From: Citricoccus muralis
Lineage (GTDB): Bacteria; Actinomycetota; Actinomycetes; Actinomycetales; Micrococcaceae
Direction of reading: 5' to 3'
NCBI RefSeq assembly: GCF_029637705.1
Contig: NZ_CP121252.1
Location: forward strand, 2,046,001 to 2,110,000
Length of the DNA stretch: 64,000 nt
Position 1 is the stretch's first letter, and each line of letters opens with the position of its first letter. The notes under the pieces are model-generated. The model had not been told where the DNA came from, made no database searches, and worked only from the letters and a program-made list of their open reading frames with translations. Shown one piece after another: positions 34,201 through 45,563 of the stretch. A program made the translations under genes and the position numbers.

Positions 34201-36133
34201 CCGATTCGGAGACCAGATTCGAAACGGGCCCGAGCTCGATATCGTCTGGTGTCAGCACACCGAGGTCGTAGAGGTGGAAGGTCCGGCCATCGGCCGGGGT
34301 GATCACGAAGGGACGCTCATCGGTGACGGTGAGTCCCAGGTTCTGGATCACGGGCAGAATCTCGGTCAGCGTACGGGGCGTATCCGAATAGATTTTCAGG
34401 CGCAGACGTTCGTCGTCCTCATCCGCATCCCGTACGGCTTTGTCTCCGGGCGGGGCGATGTAGACCGCCGGGGTGCCGTCGCCGGGCAGGGCGGTGAAAC
34501 GGGAGATGTCCTCGAGCGCATCCTCCACCTCGTAACGGACTCGGTAGGCTGGCGGGAAGGCCTCGTCCCAGAGCTGGGCGGCGGCCACACCGGTGTCTTC
34601 GCCGAAGACCACCAGGGCCTGTTCGTCCACGCCTTCTTTCCACGAACGAACGGTGCTGACCAGCTTCTGCTCCAGCAGATCCGACTGCAGCGAACCGGAC
34701 CGGTCCCAGTCGGAAGGCAACTGCACGCGGAAGAACAACCGTGCCAGCGACGATTCGGTGAGTCGCACCTGATATTCCACCGAGACACCGCCGAGCTCGT
34801 CGAGCAGCAGCGCTTCGATGCGGTGGCGCACCCCGGTGTTGTATCGGTCTCGCGGCAGGAACACCAGCGCCGTCAGAAAACGACCGTAGATGTCACGGCG
34901 CAGGAACAACCGGGTCCGTCGGCGCTCTTCGAGCTGTAGGATTTCCCGGGCCACGTCCCAGAGCTGTTCGGCGGTCATTTGGAACAGCTCGTCGCGGGGG
35001 TAGGTTTCGAGCAGGTTGGTCAGCTCGGAACCAGAGTGCGAGGTGCGCGAGAAACCGGCCAGATCGAAAACCTCGTCGACCTTCTCACGCAGCACGGGCA
35101 CGTCCCGAATGGAGACGGTATAGGTAGAGGCGCTCCACAGCCCGATGAACCGACGCTCCCCCACCACACGACCGCGCTCGTCGTAGGTCTTGACCGCCAC
35201 GTAGTCCATGTAGGCGTGGCGCTGGACACGCGAGCGGGAGTTAGTCTTGGTGATGATCAGCGGGGTCGGCTTCTCAATCTGGTTGCGACCTGACACGCTC
35301 AGCGGCGACGGCGACGCAGGCGGTCGGCCGCGCAGCACACCGAGACCGGTGCCTTCCACGGGGTGCAGCACCTGGTGGTTATCTCCGGTGCGCAGTACGT
35401 ACTCGCGGTAGCCGATGAAAGTGAAGTTGCCGTTGCGCATCCACTCCAGCAGGTCGGCCGAGCGGTTGACCTGCAGCGCCTGCGACGGCGCATCGTGACG
35501 CAGCGTCTGAGCCGCACTCAGCGCGGCCGCCCGCATCTCTTCCCAGTCGCGCACGGAAGCGCGCACATCGGCCAGAGCCTGCGTGACGCCTTCTTCCAGT
35601 TCCGCGGCGGCCGCTTCGGACATTGGACCGGTGGTGTGGATGCTAATCCAGGATTCCACGCCCACTCGCACGTCGTCACCGCTCAAATAAGCACCGAGAC
35701 CGGTCAGCGCGGCCGTATCGCCGGAGGCCACGGGACCCTGGGCCGGAATATCGAAGATGCCGACCAGTTCACCGGTGTCTTTCTGATGATGCGTCAGGAA
35801 GGTGGGGTGGGCGACCATGTGGATGGCGTACCCCTGCCGAGTCACCTCAGCGGCAACGGAATCCACCAGGAAGGGCATATCGGCTTGCACCACACGCAGC
35901 ACTGCGGAGGTGGTGGCCCGATCCACACGCACCACCGGCTCCTCGCTGACGCGCCGTTGCGCCAGCTTGAGGTGATGTTCGACCGCTTCGAGCCGTCCTC
36001 GTTGACCGAGCTCTTCTTGATCGTTGTGCGAGACGTGGCGAAAATACGCCTGCGTGAGTTTTTCAATGGCGGGTCCGGACGTGGTCGACTCGGAGGCATG
36101 CTCGAGCGACCAGAGCGAGACGGTAGCAGTCAT
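31205..36133 (-). CDS. gdh2: large NAD-dependent glutamate dehydrogenase (180-kDa type)
   Basis: A 1642-residue enzyme that deaminates glutamate to 2-oxoglutarate with NAD+, catabolic in direction. Regulatory ACT-like segments fill the N-terminal half (to about 700). The dehydrogenase core (about 760-1250) includes [25 protein letters not shown] in pieces, [10 protein letters not shown] and [15 protein letters not shown]. The C-terminal helical third is typical of the family. The start MTATVSLW is preceded by AAAGAG at long spacing. It has no cotranscribed partner; the PdtaS-like kinase follows after 16 bases on the same strand. Confidence 0.96.
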   Translation of the reverse strand: [1642 protein letters not shown]

Positions 36134-36221
36134 CTGAGTGCAATCTCTTTCATGGTGGTTTTGCGGAGCCCCATTGCTCCACGTCACTACCCTACCGATA
36201 GCCCGCCGCGTGTTGTAGTTC

Positions 36222-37703
36222 TCACCCCTGTTTGGTTCGGCTAAATCTGTTCACGATTCTGCTCACCGGGTTCATCGTCGCACGGGTGCTTCCACGACGA
36301 CGCCGACGGCTGTCCCGTTGTTCGGATGACAACACCGACGCTGACCTGGACGCTGGCTCCGACTGAAGCCCTTCCGCACCGGCCCGCACTCTCGCGGCGA
36401 CACCGGCGATCGCGATGCGGATGGATGATTTCGGGGAGGCTTCCGCCAGCACTTGGCCGCCGAACAGGGCGTTGGATACCGCTTTGGCGTCGTGGGGCAA
36501 GAACGCATGCACCTCGTACTGGGATCCGTAGCGGCTCCACACCGAACGGATCTGCGCCCGCGGACCCACACCGGAGGTGCTGGCGCTGACCTTGTTGATC
36601 ACCGGATCGATGCGCACTGACTTCTCAGCGCTGACCAGGCGCTCCACGTCATCGAGGCCCTTGATCAGTCGGGGCAGACCCACGGGGTCCCCCGTCCCGA
36701 TCGCCAGCACATGATCGGCTGCCGTCAGGGCGGTCAGCGTGGCCCCGTTGCGCTGCGGGGCGGGCACATCGAAGCTGAGCTCTTCGTCTTCTTCCAAGCC
36801 GAATCCGCAGTCCACCACGACGTGGCTCCACTGGTCGGTCGCACGGGACAACACCTGAGCCAGCGACGCCGCGCGCAACTCAGCCCAACGATCCGGACGA
36901 GTCAGCCCCGTCAGCACGTCGATCCTGGTCCCGGCCACTCGAATCGGAGAGGCCAACGATTTCAGCCTGGCCCCGCTGATGTCGGCGCGTTCTGCGGCAC
37001 GGCAGGCCTGAGCGATACCGGCGGAATCATCGAGCAAACCCAGCATCGCAGCAACCGATGCGCCGTAGGTGTCGGCATCGATGAGGACGACGTCTTCACC
37101 TGCCAGCCCCAATTCCACCGCCAGGTTGATAGCAACGGTGGTGCGACCCGGCGAGCCGATCGGGCCCCATACGGCGGTCACGGTGCCAGGTGTCTGTCTC
37201 GGTTGCCCGGCGTCGCGATGAGTCGACGGGGTCCCTGCAGACTCACCGGCGTCGTCCTCGACAGTCCATGGCGCAGCATCGCCACCGGAATGTTCCGCGC
37301 CAGCCGGTTCTACAGTCTTGGATCGCCAACCCTGGTCACTTTCGCGGTGCTGCCGCACCACGTCAGAGAGCCACGCCACCAACTTCGACGGATCCAGGTC
37401 CGGGCTGGTGGCGGCAATGCCTAACGATTCGAGGCGCTCCCGTTCCGACGACACATCCGAAAGGACCGCCAACGCCGGTGAGCGACCGCCCGGTATCTGC
37501 ACCGCTTCCAGAACGTTGCGACCCACATCATCGGTGTCACCAGCAACCAGCATAAGATCGACGATCCCCGACCGCCCCAAACTCATGAGTTCGGGTAGAT
37601 CATCACAGCGGTGCGTGACCAAAACATTTCCACGAACTGATTCAATACTCGTCACATGGTCGAATCGCGGGTTGAACGTGGTGGCAACAGTTAGCGGTTT
37701 CAT
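36222..37703 (-). CDS. CpaE-like P-loop ATPase
   Basis: A 493-residue protein of the MinD/ParA-type SIMIBI ATPases as found in CpaE. The N-terminal 130 residues look like a receiver-type domain without the full phosphorylation triad. A linker rich in Glu, Ser and Pro follows. The ATPase part (about 165-440) has a deviant Walker A region GPIGSPGRTTVAINLA and DVVLIDADTYGASVAAMLGLLDD. CpaE localises pilus assembly in Caulobacter, but no cpaF, tadB/C or pilin genes are near. It is cotranscribed with the SAF-domain protein just upstream (13-base gap). Confidence 0.8.
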   Translation of the reverse strand: MKPLTVATTFNPRFDHVTSIESVRGNVLVTHRCDDLPELMSLGRSGIVDLMLVAGDTDDVGRNVLEAVQIPGGRSPALAVLSDVSSERERLESLGIAATSPDLDPSKLVAWLSDVVRQHRESDQGWRSKTVEPAGAEHSGGDAAPWTVEDDAGESAGTPSTHRDAGQPRQTPGTVTAVWGPIGSPGRTTVAINLAVELGLAGEDVVLIDADTYGASVAAMLGLLDDSAGIAQACRAAERADISGARLKSLASPIRVAGTRIDVLTGLTRPDRWAELRAASLAQVLSRATDQWSHVVVDCGFGLEEDEELSFDVPAPQRNGATLTALTAADHVLAIGTGDPVGLPRLIKGLDDVERLVSAEKSVRIDPVINKVSASTSGVGPRAQIRSVWSRYGSQYEVHAFLPHDAKAVSNALFGGQVLAEASPKSSIRIAIAGVAARVRAGAEGLQSEPASRSASVLSSEQRDSRRRRRGSTRATMNPVSRIVNRFSRTKQG

Positions 37704-37716
37704 CCGTCTCCCCGTG

Positions 37717-38352
37717 TCAGGACGAGCCCAGTGAGGGAACGATGGTCATCCGCGCCCCATTCGCCTGTGCACCCAAAATTTCCGGCACTTCTTCAGGACC
37801 CAGCATCAAAGCGACGTTGCCCGTGACACCGGCTCCGAACGCGGTTGTCGATTCTGAGGTGCCCACGACTTCGGCAGAGACGGCCACCTGCTCGGGCTCG
37901 AAGAATCCGCGGCCGGTGTCATCTGGGAAAGCGACCCATAGGTCGACTCGGTCGCCGTTGCTGAGATGCTCCGGCACCACATCCGAGACTTGAACCGTGA
38001 TCTGCTGACGTTCTTCGGGGTCGCGAACAGCAAGCCCACCGGCAGGCAGTAGTTCGCCCTGCCGTACGGTCGCCACAGCCGCCACATTGTCGGGCACCGG
38101 CTGATCGGCCGGCAGGTAGCCTTGCGACGAATCCCCCAGATTCGCTGACACCACGGTCAGGTGCTCGGCTTTGAGCGCGGTACCGGGGGTGATGTCCTGG
38201 GCGGCCGCCCAATACTCAACCCGAGAATCGGCCTGACGGACCAAAAGAACCACCGCTGCGACGGATACCATCACCAGCAGAACACCCACCAACAGTCGTG
38301 GATCTTTCCAGCCAGGTCGTCTCAGACGTGGAGCATCAGCGCGATCGGTCAT
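37717..38352 (-). CDS. SAF-domain protein, CpaB/RcpC-like
   Basis: A 211-residue protein with one N-terminal transmembrane helix (about 20-41) and an extracytoplasmic SAF domain (VEYWAAAQDITPGTALKAEHLTVV in pieces, about 44-105), as in the pilus protein CpaB and RcpC. The rest is beta-rich (DRVDLWVAFPDD, EVPEILGAQANGARMTIVPSL). It is the first gene of a two-gene operon with the CpaE-like ATPase. AGGAGAG precedes the ATG. An inverted repeat 36 bases before the start (38389-38411) may be its operator. Confidence 0.8.
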   Translation of the reverse strand: MTDRADAPRLRRPGWKDPRLLVGVLLVMVSVAAVVLLVRQADSRVEYWAAAQDITPGTALKAEHLTVVSANLGDSSQGYLPADQPVPDNVAAVATVRQGELLPAGGLAVRDPEERQQITVQVSDVVPEHLSNGDRVDLWVAFPDDTGRGFFEPEQVAVSAEVVGTSESTTAFGAGVTGNVALMLGPEEVPEILGAQANGARMTIVPSLGSS

Positions 38353-38388
38353 CTCGACTCTCTCCTGGTCATTGGTCGTACCTTCAAA

Positions 38389-38411
38389 CTGACATACTGT
38401 CGGAATGTCAG
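38389..38411. promoter_or_regulatory. operator-like inverted repeat upstream of the SAF/CpaE operon
   Basis: CTGACAT (38389-38395) and ATGTCAG (38405-38411) form perfect arms around nine bases, centred about 48 bases before the SAF-protein start. The spacing suits a dimeric regulator. Which protein binds is unknown; the helix-turn-helix protein at 38645 is transcribed away from the same region and is one candidate. Confidence 0.5.
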
Positions 38412-38644
38412 CGCGACGTACAGGCCTTCGTCTTCATGTTCAGTCACATTCTCAACTCCGCCGTGCACGCTTTCACCACTGTACGGCAAAGAGCATCAAA
38501 TTGGGCCAAAACTGATCATTCTGTGGATAACCGGCCTCATTTATCTCCTCAGTGAACAGCCTGGTGGAAACTCGCCCTCGGACTTCACTCTTGTGAGAAA
38601 CTGAGATGGATTATGATTCATCGACAGAGAAACGGACGGTCATC

Positions 38645-38860
38645 ATGCCTCGCTTCTTGACGCTGACCGATGTTGCGGAAGAACTGCAGATTTCGGTGGC
38701 GCAGGTGCGCGCCCTCGTTCGCTCAGGCGAACTGGCGGCCATCCAGATCGGCGGTCGAGGGCAGTGGCGCGTCGAGACTGCCAAGCTGGAAGACTACATC
38801 CAGGGGCTCTACGCCTCTCAGGAAGTCAAGGTTAAAGAGCGCCAGCGCGCCGATTCCTGA
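38645..38860 (+). CDS. excisionase-type helix-turn-helix protein
   Basis: A 71-residue DNA-binding protein of the MerR-like/excisionase (HTH_17) family: MPRFLTLTDVAEELQISVAQ, then ALVRSGELAAIQIGGRGQWRVE. The winged helix fills nearly the whole protein, and no second domain exists. In phage genes this fold bends DNA for excision; chromosomal copies such as this one usually act as regulators. ATG 38645 fits the family N-terminus; an upstream ATG at 38606 would add 13 unrelated residues. It is transcribed away from the SAF/CpaE operon. Confidence 0.85.
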   Translation: MPRFLTLTDVAEELQISVAQVRALVRSGELAAIQIGGRGQWRVETAKLEDYIQGLYASQEVKVKERQRADS

Positions 38861-38868
38861 GGACTACA

Positions 38869-39426
38869 TCAGTCCATAGCCATCCGGTGCGCACGCACCG
38901 TCTGGACGGCCGCCATCGGGATGGCCCGGCGCAGTCTGCTGCCACGCCTGCCGCCTCCACTCAGTGATGCGGTGACTTCGATATAGTCCGCACCCACCAG
39001 GTCAATCCGCCCCTCCGCCAGCACGCACCCCGATACCGAGGTGACGGCGACGAGCTCGCGACGACGCGACAGCGAACGACAGGCCGCTGCAAAACTGGCC
39101 CCGACGCGAGGCTTTTCTTCGGGTGGAGCCGCCCTGCTCAGATCGGCATCGACCATTTCAATTGCGCGCGTGGTCACAATGAGACTTCCCGCACCGTCGT
39201 ATCCACCCAGCCACTCTGGGGCGGCAGACTGCAGCATCATGGGCATCATTCCACCACCAGTCAGGCCCACGCGCACCTGAGTACCCACAGCGGCCTGAAG
39301 ACGCTGCCCTAAAGCAATCTGCGCCCTGTCGCCGCGTGTGAGCTCGGCCGCCGTGGCTTCAATTTCCTGCCACCGTTGCGCCGCCAGCTCACCTTCCAGA
39401 TCAGCGAACAATGCTTCCCATCTCAT
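38869..39426 (-). CDS. conserved actinobacterial protein of unknown function
   Basis: A 185-residue soluble protein. The N-terminal half (MRWEALFADLEGELAAQRWQ, about 1-50) is helical and charged; the second half seems beta-rich with VAVTSVSGCVLAEGRIDLVGADYIEVTASL in pieces. Many actinobacteria carry this protein near the same helix-turn-helix gene. It has no recognisable catalytic motif. It converges on that gene with an eight-base gap. Function is not assigned. Confidence 0.75.
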   Translation of the reverse strand: MRWEALFADLEGELAAQRWQEIEATAAELTRGDRAQIALGQRLQAAVGTQVRVGLTGGGMMPMMLQSAAPEWLGGYDGAGSLIVTTRAIEMVDADLSRAAPPEEKPRVGASFAAACRSLSRRRELVAVTSVSGCVLAEGRIDLVGADYIEVTASLSGGGRRGSRLRRAIPMAAVQTVRAHRMAMD

Positions 39427-39594
39427 CGCACCAGACTAGCGCCTACCCGAACTAGTCTGCGCCTCCGTCAACATCGCAAAAATCATCAAACTACATCAAA
39501 ATGCACACAACAGAGTTCTTTAGCATCTATTGACACCTAGTCGACATGATTGATAGAACATTGTCATTGCCGGACCATCGGAGACGAGGACACC

Positions 39595-40314
39595 ATGACG
39601 ACAGCAATCACGAAACCGACGGAGCGATCTCTCGAGGCTGCCAATGTTGCGCTCCTCGTGCTCACGGTCATCAGCGGACCTCTGCTGGTGTGGCTCGGCC
39701 TGCAAGGAAAATCCACACAGAGTGCCCTCGGCCAGGTAGAGCTGTTGGTCGCGGCCGGTTGCGTGGTCATCGGCATTTTGATCTGCCTCATCACACTGAC
39801 CATGAGCCTCGGAGCCGTCCTCATGCTCGTTGGGCACCGCATCCAGTCACGCCGGTGGATGCGGTGGGGTTGGGCGATCAGCCCGTGGTTCCTGCGGCGA
39901 CTGGCCGTCGGCGTTCTCGGGGTGCACCTCGTATCGGGCGGCGCCGCGTTCGCAACCGAATCCTCGTGGGAGGCACCGTCGCCGGCGTGGAGTCAGCACA
40001 CGACGTCGGCTCTGACACACACCCACCCGACCGACGTGGCTCGGGCATCGGCATCGGACGGGGGATGGATGCCGGTGGCACCGGAGGTGGTGGTCACTTC
40101 CCCCGACCACCGCACCACGCACCTCGAGCACATCGTTGTCACCGGTGACAGCCTGTGGCGTATCGCGGCTGCAGAGCTCGGACCTTCGGCGACAGCCTAT
40201 GAAATCGACCAACGTTGGCGGCAATGGTGGCAGGAGAACCGTCACAGCATCGGCGACAACCCCCACGTCCTGATTCCCGGAACGGTGTTGACCACTCCGG
40301 CTTGGACTCACTAA
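39595..40314 (+). CDS. membrane protein with C-terminal LysM-like domain
   Basis: A 239-residue protein. Helices at about 18-35 and 46-73, and a third at about 96-114 ending in a possible signal-type cleavage region (GGAAFATE), precede a Thr/Ser/His-rich segment. The C-terminal part (about 180-238) has HIVVTGDSLWRIAAAELGPSAT and NPHVLIPGTVLTTP, which is a LysM peptidoglycan-binding fold with an inserted loop. It probably attaches to the cell wall. GAGGA lies five bases before the ATG. It is followed after 30 bases by the Rv3235-like gene on the same strand. Confidence 0.82.
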   Translation: MTTAITKPTERSLEAANVALLVLTVISGPLLVWLGLQGKSTQSALGQVELLVAAGCVVIGILICLITLTMSLGAVLMLVGHRIQSRRWMRWGWAISPWFLRRLAVGVLGVHLVSGGAAFATESSWEAPSPAWSQHTTSALTHTHPTDVARASASDGGWMPVAPEVVVTSPDHRTTHLEHIVVTGDSLWRIAAAELGPSATAYEIDQRWRQWWQENRHSIGDNPHVLIPGTVLTTPAWTH

Positions 40315-40344
40315 TCACCTTGATCACAACCGCAGGAGCTTCCC

Positions 40345-40907
40345 ATGTCTGCACCCAGCATTGACACCACGCACCCTGGTCCTCTTGACACCTTGAGCAT
40401 GAGGGTGGTTCGAGCCAAGACGTTATTGGACATCGCGGCGCCGGTAAAACCGGAGTTCTTTGCTCCACACCCGTCACGGTGCCGGACCGCGCCGAGCACC
40501 GCCCCGGATTCTGATGGTTCCGCGTCGCTGAGCCCGGCGCAGATTCGGCGTCGGCTGAACCTTGTGCAATCAGCCGAGACCGAACGTGCGATTCATAAAG
40601 TGGTGCGTATCGTCGGCCTGGCTTGCATCGAGGCCGAGTTGGGGTTGCGCTCTGTCCACCAGTTATCGCGCTGGATGAACCTACCCACCTACGAAAAGAT
40701 GAACCGCCGTAGCCAATTGGCACAGCGAATCCGTCCCGAGCATCAGGACCGGACCTCCACCCGGACCTTGTCGTCGCGACTGAATCGCATCGATGACAAC
40801 ATTTATGAAGCCAGCACCAGCGTGAAGGTCGGCGATCGGGTACGCGCCGCAGCGCTTCGCCTGGAACGTCACCGTACCGGCTGGAAAGTCACCGCCATCG
40901 AGTTGGG

Positions 40908-40911
<4 letters not shown>
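40345..40911 (+). CDS. Rv3235-family protein
   Basis: A 188-residue cytoplasmic protein of the actinobacterial Rv3235 family, which lies next to secA in many genomes. The conserved portion (about 85-188) has [17 protein letters not shown] and [22 protein letters not shown]. The N-terminal third is low in complexity and probably disordered. The function is unknown. A good CAGGAG ribosome-binding site precedes the ATG. It is convergent with secA and their stop codons overlap (TTAG, 40908-40911). Confidence 0.82.
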
Positions 40912-43652
<2,741 letters not shown>

Positions 43653-43804
43653 GTGTATAAACTCCCGGGTTGCGGACGCGGTGGGCCGGTCACGGCCCGT
43701 GCAGGTTCCATCGGTCGCATGGGACGACCGTCGACTACCCATACTACGACGATTCGCCTGGGAATTTGCTCCGTATCAAGCCACGTCCGCCCCAACAGAA
43801 GCGA

Positions 43805-43847
43805 CGGGGCCCGGGCTCCGACGGTGATGTCGGTGCCCGGGGCCCCG
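43805..43847 (-). terminator. GC-rich hairpin between hpf and secA
   Basis: CGGGGCCCGGGC (43805-43816) pairs with GCCCGGGGCCCCG (43835-43847), with one bulged G, around an 18-base loop that itself contains CCGACGG and a partial partner. It lies 13 bases after the hpf stop on the minus strand and upstream of secA, so it probably ends the hpf transcript; no T run is visible. Confidence 0.6.
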
Positions 43848-43859
43848 GGAGGGCGGGGA

Positions 43860-44540
43860 TCAGCCGCCGTTGGTGTTGCTGTGGTAGATCCGCTCGGTGC
43901 TGGACTCTTCATCGCCCAGAGCGATCACGCCGTAGGACCAGCCTCGACGTCGGTAGGCCACGGAAGGCCGTTCGGTCTCGGAATCGACGAACAGGTAGAA
44001 ATCGTGACCGACCAGTTCCATGTTGTCGACCGCTTCGTCCACGGTCATCCGCTCAGTGGGAAATACCTTCTGACGAATGCTCACCGGAACATCGCCTTCA
44101 CGCCGCGCGCGCTCTGCTTCTTCGGCCTCGGCTTCCTCGGCCTTGCGCGCCTCGAGCACCTGGTTGACCAGGGAATCGCCCTGGGTCGGCGGTGTCAGAG
44201 ACGCGGTGGCTTCGGAAACAGAAGCCCGGCGTCGTCCGCCCTTCCGACGATCCCGCAGCCGGCGGAGCCGTTCCTGCAGGCGGTGGAAGGTCTGGTCGAA
44301 GGCGACCAGTTTGTCGTTATCAGAGGACTCCGCGCGGATGATGTCGCTCTTCTCATGAAGCGTCAGCTCGACGGTCATCGACCCATCGGCACCTCGATGT
44401 GCCTGCTTGGTGAGTTTGATCTCCAGTCGCTGCGCTCCATTGGTCAGCGGTTGGATCCGGTCGAACCTTTCTTCTGCGTACTCACGGAAACTCTCCGGGA
44501 TCGAGACGTTACGAGCAACATAGTTGATGTCCAGGGTCAT
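43860..44540 (-). CDS. hpf: long-form ribosome hibernation promoting factor
   Basis: A 226-residue protein. The N-terminal S30EA ribosome-binding domain (about 1-105: TLDINYVARNVSIPESFREY) precedes an Arg/Glu linker (about 105-165) and the C-terminal dimerisation domain (about 168-226, KVFPTERMTVDEAVDNMEL and GHDFYLFVDSET). Long HPF causes 100S ribosome dimers in stationary phase. GGAGG six bases before the ATG 44540 fixes the start. It is followed by a strong hairpin and then secA, and preceded on the same strand by comF, as in other actinobacteria. Confidence 0.96.
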   Translation of the reverse strand: MTLDINYVARNVSIPESFREYAEERFDRIQPLTNGAQRLEIKLTKQAHRGADGSMTVELTLHEKSDIIRAESSDNDKLVAFDQTFHRLQERLRRLRDRRKGGRRRASVSEATASLTPPTQGDSLVNQVLEARKAEEAEAEEAERARREGDVPVSIRQKVFPTERMTVDEAVDNMELVGHDFYLFVDSETERPSVAYRRRGWSYGVIALGDEESSTERIYHSNTNGG

Positions 44541-44643
44541 CCTGACCTCCTGATGAGACGCGAATGGCGACGAAAGAACCACTCCTTTCGTCGCCGACGG
44601 GCTGAACTGTTTCCAGTTCGTAGACATTACTCTAGCCTGTCGA

Positions 44644-45459
44644 TCACGTCTCGTTAAGATCTGATTCAACTCGAATTTCCGCGACCTCCGGTTCCCGTGT
44701 CACGGCTGCTACCACGAGACCCGCTAACACCTGGTGACCGGCCGCGGTAAGGGTCCGCCAGGCTGCAGCCAGGGTGGAGCCCGTGGTGAGGACATCGTCC
44801 ATCACAATGACCCGCCGGGGTGGACTCGGGCGGACCCGGAACTTCTTTGATGCGCGTTGTCGCCGCCCGGTGGCGCTGGATCCGGCGTGGGCCGTGCCAC
44901 CCATGATCTGGACCCGGTGTTGCAGGAGCCGCGGCTCCACCGGCCAGGGCAAGGGCGTGCGCAGCAGCTCGGTGACCGGATCGTAGCCACGACGTCGGAA
45001 ACCGCTTCCCGATCCGGGGATGGGTACCAGCACGGCGCCATTGTTCCCCGGGGTAGAAGGGACAGCATCAGCGGATTCTTTCAGCTGGCTGTGTAGGTGG
45101 TGGGCGGCGCGGGTAAGCCCGGGGCGGAAGAGCCGCGCCGCCGGTAATCGCCCGTGATCTTTGAACGCCAGCAGCGCCCGGGCCACCTCCGCGGAGTAGC
45201 GTCCGGCGGCCACCACGGGCAACGGTTCCTCCCTGAGCAGAGGCAGTGATTCTGCGTCGTGTTCGGCGGCGAAAGGGTGCAGAAGTGCCCTGGCCAGAAG
45301 GTCGCGGCAGGATGCACACGCATGGTCGCGATACCCGGGCTCGGCATCGCACACCACGCACCAGGACGGGATGAGCAGACCGGCGACTTCACGAGCGGCG
45401 GCACGTGCGTGGAGGGTGACGGGATGGTGCAGGGTGCGGTCAAGGACAGAGGTCAGCAT
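44644..45459 (-). CDS. comF: ComF-family phosphoribosyltransferase
   Basis: A 271-residue protein. The N-terminal zinc-finger-like cysteine pairs CVVCDAEPGYRDHACASCRD (about 32-51) are typical of ComF. The PRTase domain (about 60-250) has the signature VIVMDDVLTTGSTLAAAWR and an arginine-rich hinge. ComF helps DNA uptake in transformable bacteria; here other competence genes are not seen, so its role is uncertain. ATG 45459 (MLTSVLDR) is chosen; the longer upstream frame overlaps non-conserved sequence. It follows lpqB by 104 bases. Confidence 0.9.
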   Translation of the reverse strand: MLTSVLDRTLHHPVTLHARAAAREVAGLLIPSWCVVCDAEPGYRDHACASCRDLLARALLHPFAAEHDAESLPLLREEPLPVVAAGRYSAEVARALLAFKDHGRLPAARLFRPGLTRAAHHLHSQLKESADAVPSTPGNNGAVLVPIPGSGSGFRRRGYDPVTELLRTPLPWPVEPRLLQHRVQIMGGTAHAGSSATGRRQRASKKFRVRPSPPRRVIVMDDVLTTGSTLAAAWRTLTAAGHQVLAGLVVAAVTREPEVAEIRVESDLNET

Positions 45460-45563
45460 CCGATCAGCATGCGTTGCGCTCGCAGGGTGAGTCAGGCTGT
45501 GACGGGGATCTGGTGGAGACCGGCGGTCTGTCCGTCGAGGGTCAGGCCCTGTGGAGGAGACGG

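Noticed and set aside
33023-34939. 638-codon plus-strand open frame inside glutamate dehydrogenase
   Set aside because: Antisense shadow of a clearly conserved enzyme; composition is biased and there is no ribosome-binding site.
38522-38530. Perfect DnaA-box-like TGTGGATAA
   Set aside because: A single copy with no cluster, AT-rich unwinding region or dnaA/dnaN genes; expected by chance in 64 kb.
38645-38860. Excisionase-like gene as a sign of a prophage or integrative element
   Set aside because: No integrase, att-like repeats or phage genes are near, and the neighbours are conserved chromosomal genes.
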